From: Muribaculaceae bacterium
GTDB lineage: Bacteria; Bacteroidota; Bacteroidia; Bacteroidales; Muribaculaceae
NCBI GenBank assembly: GCA_029068655.1
Contig: JAIECF010000087.1
Location: 1-32,872 of the forward strand
Reading direction: 5' to 3'
DNA: 32,872 nucleotides
The notes beneath the pieces are model-generated. The model had not been told where the DNA came from. It searched no databases and was given only the letters and a program-made list of their open reading frames with translations. Made by a program: the position numbers and the translations under genes. Positions 12,881-22,718 of this stretch are shown here, in pieces; the stretch's first letter is position 1; each line of letters starts with the position of its first letter.

Positions 12881-13976
12881 TCCTGTCTATTTCCGTAAGT
12901 GCGAACGAGTATGCACCGGCTGAGATCGCCCTGCTCGCTCCGAGTCTCGACAGCGTCACGCCGATGCGCTTCATGTCGTCGTATTCAACAGTAAGGTTTG
13001 TGCCCCTCACTGAAATGGTCTTGGCATTCCCTTTGGCAAACAGCTCGAACTCTACGGGGTCATCAAGGTCGAACACCTCCATCTGGACCCTACGGACGCT
13101 TTCGCCGCCGAGGATTTTAAGCTCGGACCTGAGTTCCTTTATCAGGGAGGGCATGATCCAGCGGCCGGCAGCAGTGATGCCGCCACCTATCACAATGATG
13201 CCGTCAATGAGCTGCGCCGCGATTGCCATGGCATGCCCTGCCACCTCGCCGAACTCCGCAAATGCCTTGCGCGCGGCCTCCACGTTCCCCTCCCGTTTGC
13301 CGTCGGCTATCTCGCAGATCTCCTTGGGCTCGAAGCTATGTCCATAGTCGCCCGAAGCCTCGGCGTAGACGCGCTTAATGGCGCGCACCGCGACTCCTTC
13401 CTCCACGATTATACCCTCCTTCATCTTATGTGGAAGGCAGAAGGTTTCGACGCAGGAGTTGTCACCGCGGTTGAGCTGGCCGTTGACCACTATTCCGACT
13501 CCGAAACCGGTGCCGAAGGTATAGCCTAAAAGGTTATGAAACCGCTTCGCGCTCCCGGCCTCAGCCAGTCGGTTGTTAACTTCCGGAAGGGCGCCGCAGA
13601 TCGCCTCGCCGTAGGCGAAGAGGTCGCCGTCGTTGTTGATGAATACAGGGATGCCGAACTCGTTGTGGAGCATCGGGCCGAGGGCTACACCGTCGCGGAA
13701 CGACGGGAAGTTGGGCAGATAGCCGCCGATAATCCCGTTAGGATAGTCAGCAGGTCCTGGGAAGGCAAAGCTGATCGCAACCGGTTTCTCATCGAGTCGG
13801 TCGATAACTTCATGAAAACCCTTCACCATAGTCTCTAAGCAAAGATAAAGGTCGTGCGCGTTTGATGGGTATGTAATCGGTTCAGTAATATATTCACACC
13901 CCCTCATAGCACCGAATACAAAATTGGTGCCACCTGCATCAAGAGTGACTACTATTCTATTGTCATGTTTATACAT
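12861..13976 (-). CDS. ROK-family sugar kinase (probable mannokinase)
   Basis: A 371-residue cytoplasmic ROK kinase. It shows the phosphate-binding motif TLDAGGTNFVF (11-21), the catalytic region FINNDGDLFAYGE with D116, GTGFG at 155-159, and IIVIGGGITAAGRW near 260. The usual ROK zinc motif (CxCGxxGC) is absent; its place holds NRGDNSCVETFC, a variant I associate with a Bacteroidetes subgroup. Mannose as substrate is inferred from its overlap with manA and the mannan enzymes. The gene is markedly richer in GC, with many GCC/GCG/CTC codons, than the GH30 gene before it. The 62-base gap to GH30 is one of the few in this operon, so the ROK-manA pair may be a separate module. Confidence 0.88.
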   Translation of the reverse strand: MYKHDNRIVVTLDAGGTNFVFGAMRGCEYITEPITYPSNAHDLYLCLETMVKGFHEVIDRLDEKPVAISFAFPGPADYPNGIIGGYLPNFPSFRDGVALGPMLHNEFGIPVFINNDGDLFAYGEAICGALPEVNNRLAEAGSAKRFHNLLGYTFGTGFGVGIVVNGQLNRGDNSCVETFCLPHKMKEGIIVEEGVAVRAIKRVYAEASGDYGHSFEPKEICEIADGKREGNVEAARKAFAEFGEVAGHAMAIAAQLIDGIIVIGGGITAAGRWIMPSLIKELRSELKILGGESVRRVQMEVFDLDDPVEFELFAKGNAKTISVRGTNLTVEYDDMKRIGVTLSRLGASRAISAGAYSFALTEIDRNDGKDD

Positions 13977-14038
13977 ATCAATATGTTGTTTTGGGATTGT
14001 TGACTTACCGTATCTTTATCCCTTAGGGTATCCAACTA

Positions 14039-15529
14039 TTATTTTTCCTGCCATATGAATGTTCCTACGGAACCGGGAGAAAGGGGTAATTCAGCGAATT
14101 TACCATTATATTGAATGCACACATTATTTTTATTCCATGAGTCATTTGCTACAATTAAGACTATATGGTTATCCGGAGTCTTAAAAGCTACATTTTTCAG
14201 GACGTTTGAATGTTCTATTAAGTTTGCTCTATATATTCCTGGATTTTGTTCATCTTCGCATAATGCAACTGACCGATCCCAAGGAGAGGTGGATTGTATT
14301 CTTATAGATCCCGGGGCAACACATTTCGAGGCATGGGCGATAACGTAGTAAGCGATATTACGGATGATGTCATTTTCATCAATGGTGATTGCGCCTTGGC
14401 ACATACTACACCCACCGTTGTCAGTATGAGGCTCATTTGCTGAATTTGCAGCAAGATTCCATAGTATCACATTACTGCTCCAGTTTCTTGGAATGTCTAT
14501 TAGTAGTCTTGTGCAAGCCTGGGCTATATCTATATGATCCATACCCGGTTTTTCAATCGTCATTTGTTCTGTGAAATATATTTTCTTGTCTGGTCTTGCC
14601 TCATGCACATAACTCATAGCACTCAGGTCGCCCCTATAATGATGGTATGCCGATCCCGACACATATTGGGCAGCTTCCGGATCATTATATATTGTCAATG
14701 CATAATCAGGACGATCGCAATTATGGTCAAAGACTACTATCTCAGTTTTTATCCCGTTTTCTTTGAATTTGGGTCCAAGAAAGTTTTTAACGAAATCGAT
14801 TTGATCCTGTGGACTCCATGGCATACTTGGTGTATTTCCTGAGTTAAGCGGTTCATTCTGTATTGTCACCGCGATGATATCTATTCCATACTCAGCCATG
14901 GCTCTTATATACTTTACAAAATAATCCGCATAGACCGAATAGCAATCCTTACGAAGCTTCCCGCCATGAAAATCTCCGTTCGTCTTCATCCACTCGGGTG
15001 CAGACCAGGGAGATGACATAATCTTGATATCCGGATTAATCTGAAGTATCTCTGTCATGACAGGGATGACATCATGAATATCTTGTGACAAGGAAAATTT
15101 CTTCAGTTCGAAATCCTCCTTTCCTTCCGGCATATCGTCATAGGAAAACACATAGTCATTAAGATCTGATGCTCCCAACGTCAGACGAATATAACTGATG
15201 CCGATACCCTCTACAGGATCGAACAATTCAAGGAGAAGATTTTTACGCTCTTCCACACTCATATTTCTGATATGCTGCGCACTTCCCCCTGTTAAAGCAA
15301 ATCCAAAACCATCCATCTGCTGATAGGGTTGCGTGGGATCTACTATGATATAGTTACTTCTTTCATTATGCCGGGCAGAAAACTCACCGGCATTCCCATT
15401 GTAAGAAAAAAGACACTTACGGTCGGCGGTAGTCAGATAGGATTCTATCGTCTGGCTATGGAGTGCCATTGGAGTTGAAATTAATGATACGGTTATCAGT
15501 GAAAGTATTATATGCTTACACGATTTCAT
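14039..15529 (-). CDS. GH30 family glycoside hydrolase
   Basis: A 496-residue exported enzyme of glycoside hydrolase family 30 (clan GH-A, retaining), which includes glucosylceramidases, beta-1,6-glucanases and related beta-glycosidases. After the signal peptide (HIILSLITVSLISTPMALHSQ) come the family opening QMDGFGFALTGGSAQHI (71-87), SPWSAPEWMKTNG (173-185), the acid/base E226 in VTIQNEPLNS, and the nucleophile E321 in KIYFTEQM. A C-terminal beta-sandwich follows (about 400-496). The start lies one base behind the esterase stop, so it is co-transcribed. Its role here is probably removal of beta-linked glucosyl or similar units; the exact linkage cannot be read from sequence. Confidence 0.9.
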   Translation of the reverse strand: MKSCKHIILSLITVSLISTPMALHSQTIESYLTTADRKCLFSYNGNAGEFSARHNERSNYIIVDPTQPYQQMDGFGFALTGGSAQHIRNMSVEERKNLLLELFDPVEGIGISYIRLTLGASDLNDYVFSYDDMPEGKEDFELKKFSLSQDIHDVIPVMTEILQINPDIKIMSSPWSAPEWMKTNGDFHGGKLRKDCYSVYADYFVKYIRAMAEYGIDIIAVTIQNEPLNSGNTPSMPWSPQDQIDFVKNFLGPKFKENGIKTEIVVFDHNCDRPDYALTIYNDPEAAQYVSGSAYHHYRGDLSAMSYVHEARPDKKIYFTEQMTIEKPGMDHIDIAQACTRLLIDIPRNWSSNVILWNLAANSANEPHTDNGGCSMCQGAITIDENDIIRNIAYYVIAHASKCVAPGSIRIQSTSPWDRSVALCEDEQNPGIYRANLIEHSNVLKNVAFKTPDNHIVLIVANDSWNKNNVCIQYNGKFAELPLSPGSVGTFIWQEK

Positions 15530-15530
15530 C

Positions 15531-17165
15531 TTATTTTTGTTTTCGGGTTAATGATTCGCGAGCCTCGCGGTCTGGGTCATTGGTAGCACGACATTCATCA
15601 TTGAGTATCATCACGCTTCCTTCCTCTGGATTATATTCCTTCCACTCTGGCAAGGAATCACAGTTCGGATTTCCCGTCTTCATGAAAGCAAGTAGGGAAT
15701 CGGCCATTTTATACGACAGTTTGCGTGGTCTGCCACCTCCCCCTGTATGCGTCACCATACGATCGGTATTAAGAAACCAGAAAGAGATATCAAGACAATG
15801 GAAAGCCCGATGACGTCCATTGAATAGTGGCGATTCAAAACCAAACCATGCCATATACACCGGCGAAGATTCATTACATTTGGCGTTGGCCGTTGCCACG
15901 ACATTGATGCGGTTTGATGCGATGAGCGACCAGATTTCAATTGGTCGCATTTCAGGAAACGCTTTGGAATATGCATCGACTACTTCCTTTGCCTTGTCTC
16001 CATACTCATACTCCAATTTTTGAGATACTTCTGTAAAAGACAGGTTCTCGAATTGCGGATCGTCACGATTCGGATTCCACTCATGAAAAGTGGATGATAA
16101 CAGCATCGGCACATCAGATCCCATTCCCTTGTTTTTTCCACTGAAAAATATCCCGGTGGGTATTGAGATACCGTCTGCTACAGGTGAGTAGCCGCCTCTC
16201 CACCCGGATTCTCTATCTCTTATTGATGAGAGAGCCTTTTGAGAAAGTGTCAGGAAGTCGCTCGTAGACAGACGCTGAAGTGAATCTATTTCCAATTTGT
16301 CTAAACCTGCCTTGTCAAGAACAGTTTCTCCTAATTTTGTAGAGTATTCTCTGGAATTAGCCCGTAACGCATTACCACTCAATGCAACCGCTTTATTGAA
16401 TAATCCTCGTGCCTTTGGCATCGAACAAAGCAGACATACCTTTGAGCCTCCACCTGATTGTCCCATTATTGTCACATTATCGGGGTTTCCACCAAAATTT
16501 TCTATATTGCCCTTTACCCATTTCAGGGCTGCCACAATATCAAGCATGCCAACATTTCCTGAAGTTGCATATTTTTCACCCCCAACAGAAGACAGATCTG
16601 TGAAGCCGAATGCTCCGAGACGGTGATTGATCGAGCAAAATACGATATCGCCATACCTTGATATGTTCTCACCGTCATAGCCGTCTTGTTCTATTCCGTT
16701 TCCTTGCGTAAAACCTCCTCCATGAAGCCATACCAATACCGGTCGTTTCTTACCGTCGTCTATTGAGGGTGTCCATATATTTAGACGCAGGCAGTCCTCA
16801 TTCATTTCATCGTAGTTCCAATGGTCTACAAACATCGAATAGGACTCTGGACGACGGTCATAAAAATTTTGAGGTGAGGATGCTCCAAATGCTACGGCAG
16901 GTCGGATACCGTCCCATTTCTCTGGAGGTTGCGGTGGCATGAAACGATTCTTTCCTCCTGTGTCTGCGCCATAAGGAATTCCCCGGAATTGATATATATC
17001 ACGCAACTTGAAACCTCTGACCTTTCCATATTCAGTATCGGTTTCTGCAATACCCTCTCCTATATATAACTGCTGGCACTCCGTATCGTAGTCTTTCGCA
17101 TGTACTTGATTTACTAATAAAACTATAAAAATGGCCGCCAATATATTGCTTTTTTGTCTCTTCAT
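15531..17165 (-). CDS. Type B carboxylesterase
   Basis: Alpha/beta-hydrolase of the carboxylesterase type B family (para-nitrobenzyl esterase/cholinesterase fold). It probably removes acyl groups such as acetyl from the glycan. Residue numbers count from an upstream ATG at 17177, but MKRQKSNILAAIFIVLLVNQVHA from the ATG at 17165 makes the better signal peptide. Visible are EDCLRLNIWTP (127-137), the oxyanion loop LHGGGF (151-156), the nucleophile S241 in MGQSGGG, an acidic residue E366 (STFHEWNPN), and the histidine H460 in FHCLDISFWF, so the triad is complete. It lies between GH2 and GH30 with gaps of at most 22 bases. An esterase in the operon suggests an acylated substrate. Confidence 0.9.
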   Translation of the reverse strand: MKRQKSNILAAIFIVLLVNQVHAKDYDTECQQLYIGEGIAETDTEYGKVRGFKLRDIYQFRGIPYGADTGGKNRFMPPQPPEKWDGIRPAVAFGASSPQNFYDRRPESYSMFVDHWNYDEMNEDCLRLNIWTPSIDDGKKRPVLVWLHGGGFTQGNGIEQDGYDGENISRYGDIVFCSINHRLGAFGFTDLSSVGGEKYATSGNVGMLDIVAALKWVKGNIENFGGNPDNVTIMGQSGGGSKVCLLCSMPKARGLFNKAVALSGNALRANSREYSTKLGETVLDKAGLDKLEIDSLQRLSTSDFLTLSQKALSSIRDRESGWRGGYSPVADGISIPTGIFFSGKNKGMGSDVPMLLSSTFHEWNPNRDDPQFENLSFTEVSQKLEYEYGDKAKEVVDAYSKAFPEMRPIEIWSLIASNRINVVATANAKCNESSPVYMAWFGFESPLFNGRHRAFHCLDISFWFLNTDRMVTHTGGGGRPRKLSYKMADSLLAFMKTGNPNCDSLPEWKEYNPEEGSVMILNDECRATNDPDREARESLTRKQK

Positions 17166-17187
17166 TTCTGTAATCAATCCTTAGTTT

Positions 17188-20028
17188 TCATAATTTATCT
17201 GACAAGACAGTAAGAGGCAGATTATACCCCTCCCCTGTCAGTATTCGATTTTCTACCGATTCTGTCTCAAATCGCACTTCTCGTGATTCTCCAGGCATAA
17301 GATTTATGTATCCTTCAGAAAAAAAAGTAGGAAGAACAGCACTCATATCTGACATATTGCGGATATTGAATTTCACCGCAACAGCGGGAGTTTTTGAAAT
17401 ATTCTTTACCGTGAATGTCCGGCTGCCATCAGAATTCGCTCGCTCACCCGTCACGGAAAGTTCGGGGCTCACTAAGTCATTTAAATATTTAAAGTTCCCA
17501 TCTGACTCCAACAGATAGTCATTGGTTGACACACATTGCTTGTCAATATACAATTGCAGGCGTAACAGAAATGCTCCCTCTACAATATCGGCGGCGATGG
17601 GTATATCCGTTTTAGTATTGGACAAGATATCTCTAATTATATGTGACTTCTGAGACATGAGCCTGCCAGAAGAATCGAATTGCGACATCACTACCTTACC
17701 CTTCTTTATATTCCCGCATAGATTCGTAACTACGACCTTTTGATTATGTCTGTTCATCTGAACGTGTATAGGTTCACAGGCTTTCTTACTCCCGAAATAT
17801 GCGCCCGGGGTCTCAAAATCCCAGGAATATGTCTGCCACTCCACACTCGGCCACGCCGGATGACTCATCCAAAGAAGTACTCCGGAAGTGGAGTCCCACA
17901 TATGGGCATTCCATGCTTCAAACATATTCCTATAGCTGTCATAATTGATCATCTGCGCTTTAAGGCAGAATTCCTCCATTGATGATGACTTGCCGTATAA
18001 GGAATCTATTGGATTGCAATAGTGAGGAAGACAACTGTGACAATCATGGTAACACCAGGTGTCACTCACAGGCCACCGCTCACTTTCAGGAATAAATTTC
18101 CGCATTGATTCAGCGGTTGGCACTGAAGGAGATCCCAGCTCCGTAGTGAATCCTTTCGCATGATATTTATAATATTCCGACTGGTCTTTGAGATAATGCC
18201 AGGGTCCACTCGTGCGGAGGTTCATATATCTTGAATTCGGATTGTAGTGACGTGTACCATCTTCTTTCGCGATCATACCGGAAAGTTTTTCATCAAGGGC
18301 TTCCGGAGCATATCCTTCATTACGGGGACACCATACAGCTATGGAGGGATGGTTCCGGAATCGCTTCACGGTCTCAGTTGCATTTTCCATAAACAGGAGC
18401 TCATCTGCCGGCTCAAGATTTGCACCTTCTGTTGAGATCCAGAAATCATTCCATACCATCATTCCATATTCATCACACAAGGAATAGAAGAGTTCCTCTG
18501 TCGTCTCGCCTGTCCAGTTCCTGATCATATTGAATCCCTGTTCCTTATGTAATTTCAATGCCTGCTCCAATCTATCTTTTGCCACACGTTTCATACCATC
18601 GTCCATACCCCAGTTACCGCCTCGACAAAATATTTTCCTCCCGTTACAGCATATGACAAGGTATGGCGCACAACCATCCTTTTCAACAATCCTTTTGCTT
18701 AAATCATTTGAAGTGTCCTTAATTTTTGGGACGACTACTCCACCATCTCCGGCAGAACGTCTATACGAAGAATCAAACGGATATTTATCCGTTACATCAT
18801 TGGTAGGGAAATATTCAAGCCTCAATTCATTTCCTTCGGAATCATCTGCACTAAGAATATAGGAATATTCCCTGATTCCAAATCTGATATCCGACACATC
18901 AGAAAGTAAGTCTCCATCATACACCTCGATTTCCATATCGTAAAGTTCCTGCTTGCCATATCCATTCGGCCACCATAATCTTGGATTATAGACCCGGAGT
19001 GCTTCAAAATCCGAAGGAGTCAAGGATAATTCTCGGTTTTCAAAAGGGTGCAGCCTCATTGCTGCTGACAGCAGCTCCTTACCACCCAATTTGATACGTA
19101 ACTTGATATCTTTTTCATAAGTCGACGTATTCTCCAAAGATGTATTTATTGTAAGATCGGCATAATCCACACATGGTAATGGAAGGTCGGTTATTACCTG
19201 ATTGTCGCCCAGAACTATATCTCCGGTATATTTTAAGGTAACAGGTTGCCATATTCCCATGTTTCTGTCTCTTATCCCGGGAATCCAGTCCCACCCCTCG
19301 GAACTGATAAAGGTAGGACCGTCAATACACAATATACCTCCGTTATGCCCCTGTCCAGCAGCCATGGACTGCTCATGGGGGATACCGGGATTATTGGGAG
19401 GATAGATTTTTACAGCCAATGTATTTTTCTCCTTAAGGAAATCCGTGACATCAAAACGTCCTCTTGCGAAGGCACCCTTGACTGTCCCCAGTTTTAAGGA
19501 ATTCATCCAACAGTCAGCCATATAATTGATCCCTTCAAATGTCAACCAAGCTTTTTTCATGCTTCCGTATTCCGGCCGGTTGAATACTACGCGATACCAC
19601 CATTCCGTCCTGCATATGGAATCCGGGATCGACATATTGTTAAGACCGTAATAGGGATCGGGATACACACCGTTATCAACCAAGGATGTAAGCACAGTCC
19701 CAGGCACCACTGCATTCAACCACTCTTCAGGGTCAACAGTATCGGAAAATATTGTATCATAGTGCCTGACTACATTATCGCAATCCGTAAGCTTCCACCC
19801 ATAGTTTAGTTCCCATAGGTTATTCTTGAGCCTGTGCATTCCTGTATCGGAGATCTCCTTGGAGAACCGCACTGCCTGTTGCGGGGGAGTTTTGGATTTT
19901 GGTAGTGTCTCCTTAGGTTGAGGTGTAACCATTCCATATCTATGATCATGGCTATTGGCTGCAATCATACAAAAGGTGATTCCAGAAACCAGAACACTTA
20001 GAGTCGATTTTCTCACACTATAATACAT
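17188..20028 (-). CDS. GH2 exo-glycosidase (beta-mannosidase / exo-glucosaminidase type)
   Basis: A 946-residue exported glycoside hydrolase of family 2. A signal peptide (LSVLVSGITFCMIAANS) is followed by the jelly-roll domain (about 65-260, with AFARGRFDVTDFL and SSEGWDWIPGIRDRN). Ig-like domains come next, and then the barrel, with RNWTGETTEELFYSLCDEYG, WNDFW (526-530), the acid/base E571 in VWCPRNEG and the nucleophile E630 in TTELGSPS. The WNDFW and CPRNEG motifs are those of the GH2 branch with exo-beta-glucosaminidases and mannosylglycoprotein-type beta-mannosidases, not of beta-galactosidases. In this operon beta-mannosidase is the more likely role (inferred). Six bases separate it from GH26. 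It probably works in the periplasm. Confidence 0.9.
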   Translation of the reverse strand: MYYSVRKSTLSVLVSGITFCMIAANSHDHRYGMVTPQPKETLPKSKTPPQQAVRFSKEISDTGMHRLKNNLWELNYGWKLTDCDNVVRHYDTIFSDTVDPEEWLNAVVPGTVLTSLVDNGVYPDPYYGLNNMSIPDSICRTEWWYRVVFNRPEYGSMKKAWLTFEGINYMADCWMNSLKLGTVKGAFARGRFDVTDFLKEKNTLAVKIYPPNNPGIPHEQSMAAGQGHNGGILCIDGPTFISSEGWDWIPGIRDRNMGIWQPVTLKYTGDIVLGDNQVITDLPLPCVDYADLTINTSLENTSTYEKDIKLRIKLGGKELLSAAMRLHPFENRELSLTPSDFEALRVYNPRLWWPNGYGKQELYDMEIEVYDGDLLSDVSDIRFGIREYSYILSADDSEGNELRLEYFPTNDVTDKYPFDSSYRRSAGDGGVVVPKIKDTSNDLSKRIVEKDGCAPYLVICCNGRKIFCRGGNWGMDDGMKRVAKDRLEQALKLHKEQGFNMIRNWTGETTEELFYSLCDEYGMMVWNDFWISTEGANLEPADELLFMENATETVKRFRNHPSIAVWCPRNEGYAPEALDEKLSGMIAKEDGTRHYNPNSRYMNLRTSGPWHYLKDQSEYYKYHAKGFTTELGSPSVPTAESMRKFIPESERWPVSDTWCYHDCHSCLPHYCNPIDSLYGKSSSMEEFCLKAQMINYDSYRNMFEAWNAHMWDSTSGVLLWMSHPAWPSVEWQTYSWDFETPGAYFGSKKACEPIHVQMNRHNQKVVVTNLCGNIKKGKVVMSQFDSSGRLMSQKSHIIRDILSNTKTDIPIAADIVEGAFLLRLQLYIDKQCVSTNDYLLESDGNFKYLNDLVSPELSVTGERANSDGSRTFTVKNISKTPAVAVKFNIRNMSDMSAVLPTFFSEGYINLMPGESREVRFETESVENRILTGEGYNLPLTVLSDKL

Positions 20029-20033
20029 CTTTT

Positions 20034-21230
20034 TTATTTTACCTCAACTCCTTCTGCCATCTCATACATATTGGGAAGGTCATTACAGAAATATGTGATT
20101 GAACTGTTGTAGAACTTAATAAAATCTTTCTCTGACGGATGCCCTTTCCATACTGAAAAATAATGGTTATCACTGTCATTACCCCCCACAAACTTATTGC
20201 GCCATGTGATGATAAACGCTAATGAACGGCCCGTAGCTGGTGAAAGAATCTGCTTTGTCCAGTAGTCTGAAGCGGTAAATCCTTCCACTCCTGTCTCACT
20301 GACACCGCACGGCTTCATTTTCTTTTTAGCAAGCTGGCATATTGTCTTTATATTCCCCGCAAAGACTGTTGGGCTTAACCCTTGGTAGCAGTCCATTCCT
20401 ATTACGTCTACATAATCATCCCCAGGCCATCGGAATAGAAAATCAGACTCTGTTTTTTGAGAATCCATCTGAGGGGAAATCATATAAAGCAACTGATGCA
20501 CATTCTTAGTATTCCGGAGATAATCAACCGTGAATTTCCAAAGATTTATAAACTGTTGCTCGGTAGTACAGCGATTTCCCCACCATGACCAGTTTTGTGT
20601 ATGCTCATGAAAAGGACGAAAAATAATTGGAATAGGCCTACCGGTATTATCCTTAAGGGCGAGCACAAAATCGGCTATACGGTCAAGCCATTGCTTGAAC
20701 TTCATATTCGTATCGCTACCATCTTTTAGGATTTCCACCACAACCTGATCGCTGGTATTATCCCAGGCGTCACCTCCTGTCAAGGGATTGTTCCAATGAG
20801 CGCATGCGGTAATTACCATGCCCCGGTCTCTTGCTTCGAGAATACAGCGTTTCCTAATAGCCGTTTCCTCATTCCCCTCATGACGATCATCCGATAGCTC
20901 TGCAAAATCAAGGCTATAGACTGCCGGATAGTCACCGCATACGTCTTTAGTGTCAGAGCGACCTTGTTCATTATACCATTTGCGACCATACATCAGATCA
21001 TCGTGATGACCGAACATAAATCCTTGCTGTCCAATTGTCCAAAGATTTGAATATAATGACTTGGTTTCTAAAGTCGCTTGTTTGTCTACAATACTTAGTG
21101 TGACCTTGTTCTCTTCCGGTTCGTTACCATTGGTCGGATCGTCCGGAGTATCACCGGAACAGCTGAATACACTTAATCCGAGGCAAGCGATACAAGTCAA
21201 CTTAAAGTTAAAGAAAAATTTAATTTTCAT
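20034..21230 (-). CDS. GH26 endo-beta-1,4-mannanase, lipoprotein
   Basis: A 398-residue family 26 glycoside hydrolase, the class that cuts internal beta-1,4-mannosyl bonds. A lipobox VFSC puts the lipidated cysteine at C24, followed by an acidic Asp/Glu/Asn-rich linker typical of surface lipoproteins (SGDTPDDPTNGNEPEENK). Catalytic motifs are IIFRPFHEHTQNWSWWG with acid/base E209, and GVSETGVEG with nucleophile E312; the family motif AHWNNP lies at 144-149. Length is that of a single-domain GH26. It is the best evidence that the locus acts on mannan or a mannose-containing glycan. It lies between two clan GH-A enzymes and the GH2 gene with gaps of only 5-6 bases. Confidence 0.93.
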   Translation of the reverse strand: MKIKFFFNFKLTCIACLGLSVFSCSGDTPDDPTNGNEPEENKVTLSIVDKQATLETKSLYSNLWTIGQQGFMFGHHDDLMYGRKWYNEQGRSDTKDVCGDYPAVYSLDFAELSDDRHEGNEETAIRKRCILEARDRGMVITACAHWNNPLTGGDAWDNTSDQVVVEILKDGSDTNMKFKQWLDRIADFVLALKDNTGRPIPIIFRPFHEHTQNWSWWGNRCTTEQQFINLWKFTVDYLRNTKNVHQLLYMISPQMDSQKTESDFLFRWPGDDYVDVIGMDCYQGLSPTVFAGNIKTICQLAKKKMKPCGVSETGVEGFTASDYWTKQILSPATGRSLAFIITWRNKFVGGNDSDNHYFSVWKGHPSEKDFIKFYNSSITYFCNDLPNMYEMAEGVEVK

Positions 21231-21236
21231 GATTTT

Positions 21237-22715
21237 TTATTTTATCTGAGTCACTAAAATCATAGACATCGGAGAAAGTCGAGTCGAGAAACTTTCGTCA
21301 AGTATACCGGCTTTTTCAGCGATCAGGAATCCGTTGTCATCAAGTTTCAAATTGTTATCTTCATAACGGTAGACCGAGAGAGTTTCATCGGAAAGTGGTA
21401 ACTTCACCGATATATTTTTATAATTCTCTCCCTTGTTTATTATAGCTATAGAATATCTGCCGTCATATTTGGCAGCACAAGCAAATATATCGCTATCGAT
21501 CTTATGGTCGATCTTCACGATGTCACATCCATGAGGGAAATAACGGCACATAAGTGACCAGGAATAGAACCACGGCCGGATGTTTTCCTGAGAGGGGTCA
21601 TTGAATACCTCCTCTCCTAAAGTATTCCACATCCCCCATATCTTAATATCCTCTGGCTTTCCGGAATCGCCTTGAGAGTGCATGGCGTCATCAAGCATCC
21701 ATGCCGCGACTCCCGAAAATCCATTGTTCATCACCTCCGTGGCGAGTACAGCCATATCTATGCCATAAAAATAGTCATAGACAAGCATATTGCAATCGCT
21801 GCCTTTTGTGAATGGATGGCTTTCTACTCGTCGGTTGTATTCTTTCATCAGAAGCGAATCTGCCTCACGCCAATATTTATATCCTGCTTCTCCAAGCACA
21901 ATCTGTTTTCCTTCAGGTATCAGTGACTTATATTCAGATAGTAATTTGGAATAATTTCCAGACAATACTTCTGCTTGCCCGGGATAAGCGTGTATGTCAT
22001 ATAGACCTATAATAGGATCTGCTTTTTTCACAGTCTCAACTAACCATCCAGCAGTATTGAATTCCGAATTCTTGTTATGATAATCTGCTACTACATCAGG
22101 TCCGGCAAGTTTAACTCTGTCGCAAAGACCCGGATATTGTTCCATTTTTGCATGAAATTTCTTCACCATTGACAGCCAAAGATTAAAATCGCCGTTAGTT
22201 GATGCCCAATCTCCATCGGGCTCATTAAAAACCACAAAGTACTTGATGCATGAAAATCCTTTTTCCATTACAAGCATGTTAAGATAGTCTACCGCCATAT
22301 CTACCCATTCGGGACTATCTTTCATATCCCATATCGGTGGGTTATATTCCCCATAGATTACCGTTATATCCTTATCCGTGCAATACTGCAGAAGCTTAAA
22401 GATTAATTCTGTATTTGCATTTTTATCATATCTTCCTGTTTTGGCATCATAATAGCGAAATGGACTGTTGATCATACAACGTACATATTGAGGGTGCATA
22501 TAGTCCAACCGACTTATCAATTTTGCCCAGTCTTCATCAGATATAGTCGCTCCCCAGCTTTCCGCTTCGTCATAGGGATCCCACTCTACACCATTACCAA
22601 TGTATGAAGGATTAACAACGTTATCAGTCACAACAAAATCCATCGTTTCTGGAGATGAACAAGATAGTGTCGTTGCGACAAGTATTGCCGCATATATCAA
22701 TTGCGATATTTTCAT
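21237..22715 (-). CDS. Clan GH-A glycoside hydrolase, unassigned family, lipoprotein (paralog 2)
   Basis: A 492-residue lipoprotein (lipobox TLSC, C19). The fold is a clan GH-A barrel: an opening motif YIGNGVEWDPY (38-48), CIKYFVVFNEPDGDW with probable acid/base E165, YDIHAYP with H242, and QIVLGEAGYKYW with probable nucleophile E276. It continues with MAVLATEVMNNGFSGVAAWMLDDAMHSQG and a C-terminal beta domain. The closest named families I can offer are GH39 or GH5, but the GNGV-WDPY start and the AWMLDDAMHS motif do not let me assign one. It shares all these features with the gene upstream, so the two are tandem paralogs. A beta-mannan or glucomannan backbone is the likely substrate, inferred from the operon. 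Confidence 0.75.
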   Translation of the reverse strand: MKISQLIYAAILVATTLSCSSPETMDFVVTDNVVNPSYIGNGVEWDPYDEAESWGATISDEDWAKLISRLDYMHPQYVRCMINSPFRYYDAKTGRYDKNANTELIFKLLQYCTDKDITVIYGEYNPPIWDMKDSPEWVDMAVDYLNMLVMEKGFSCIKYFVVFNEPDGDWASTNGDFNLWLSMVKKFHAKMEQYPGLCDRVKLAGPDVVADYHNKNSEFNTAGWLVETVKKADPIIGLYDIHAYPGQAEVLSGNYSKLLSEYKSLIPEGKQIVLGEAGYKYWREADSLLMKEYNRRVESHPFTKGSDCNMLVYDYFYGIDMAVLATEVMNNGFSGVAAWMLDDAMHSQGDSGKPEDIKIWGMWNTLGEEVFNDPSQENIRPWFYSWSLMCRYFPHGCDIVKIDHKIDSDIFACAAKYDGRYSIAIINKGENYKNISVKLPLSDETLSVYRYEDNNLKLDDNGFLIAEKAGILDESFSTRLSPMSMILVTQIK

Positions 22716-22718
22716 GTT

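Noticed and set aside
12850..13838. Several plus-strand frames opposite the ROK gene
   Set aside because: Long antisense frames are expected opposite a GC-rich gene; the ROK and ManA motifs on the minus strand are unambiguous.
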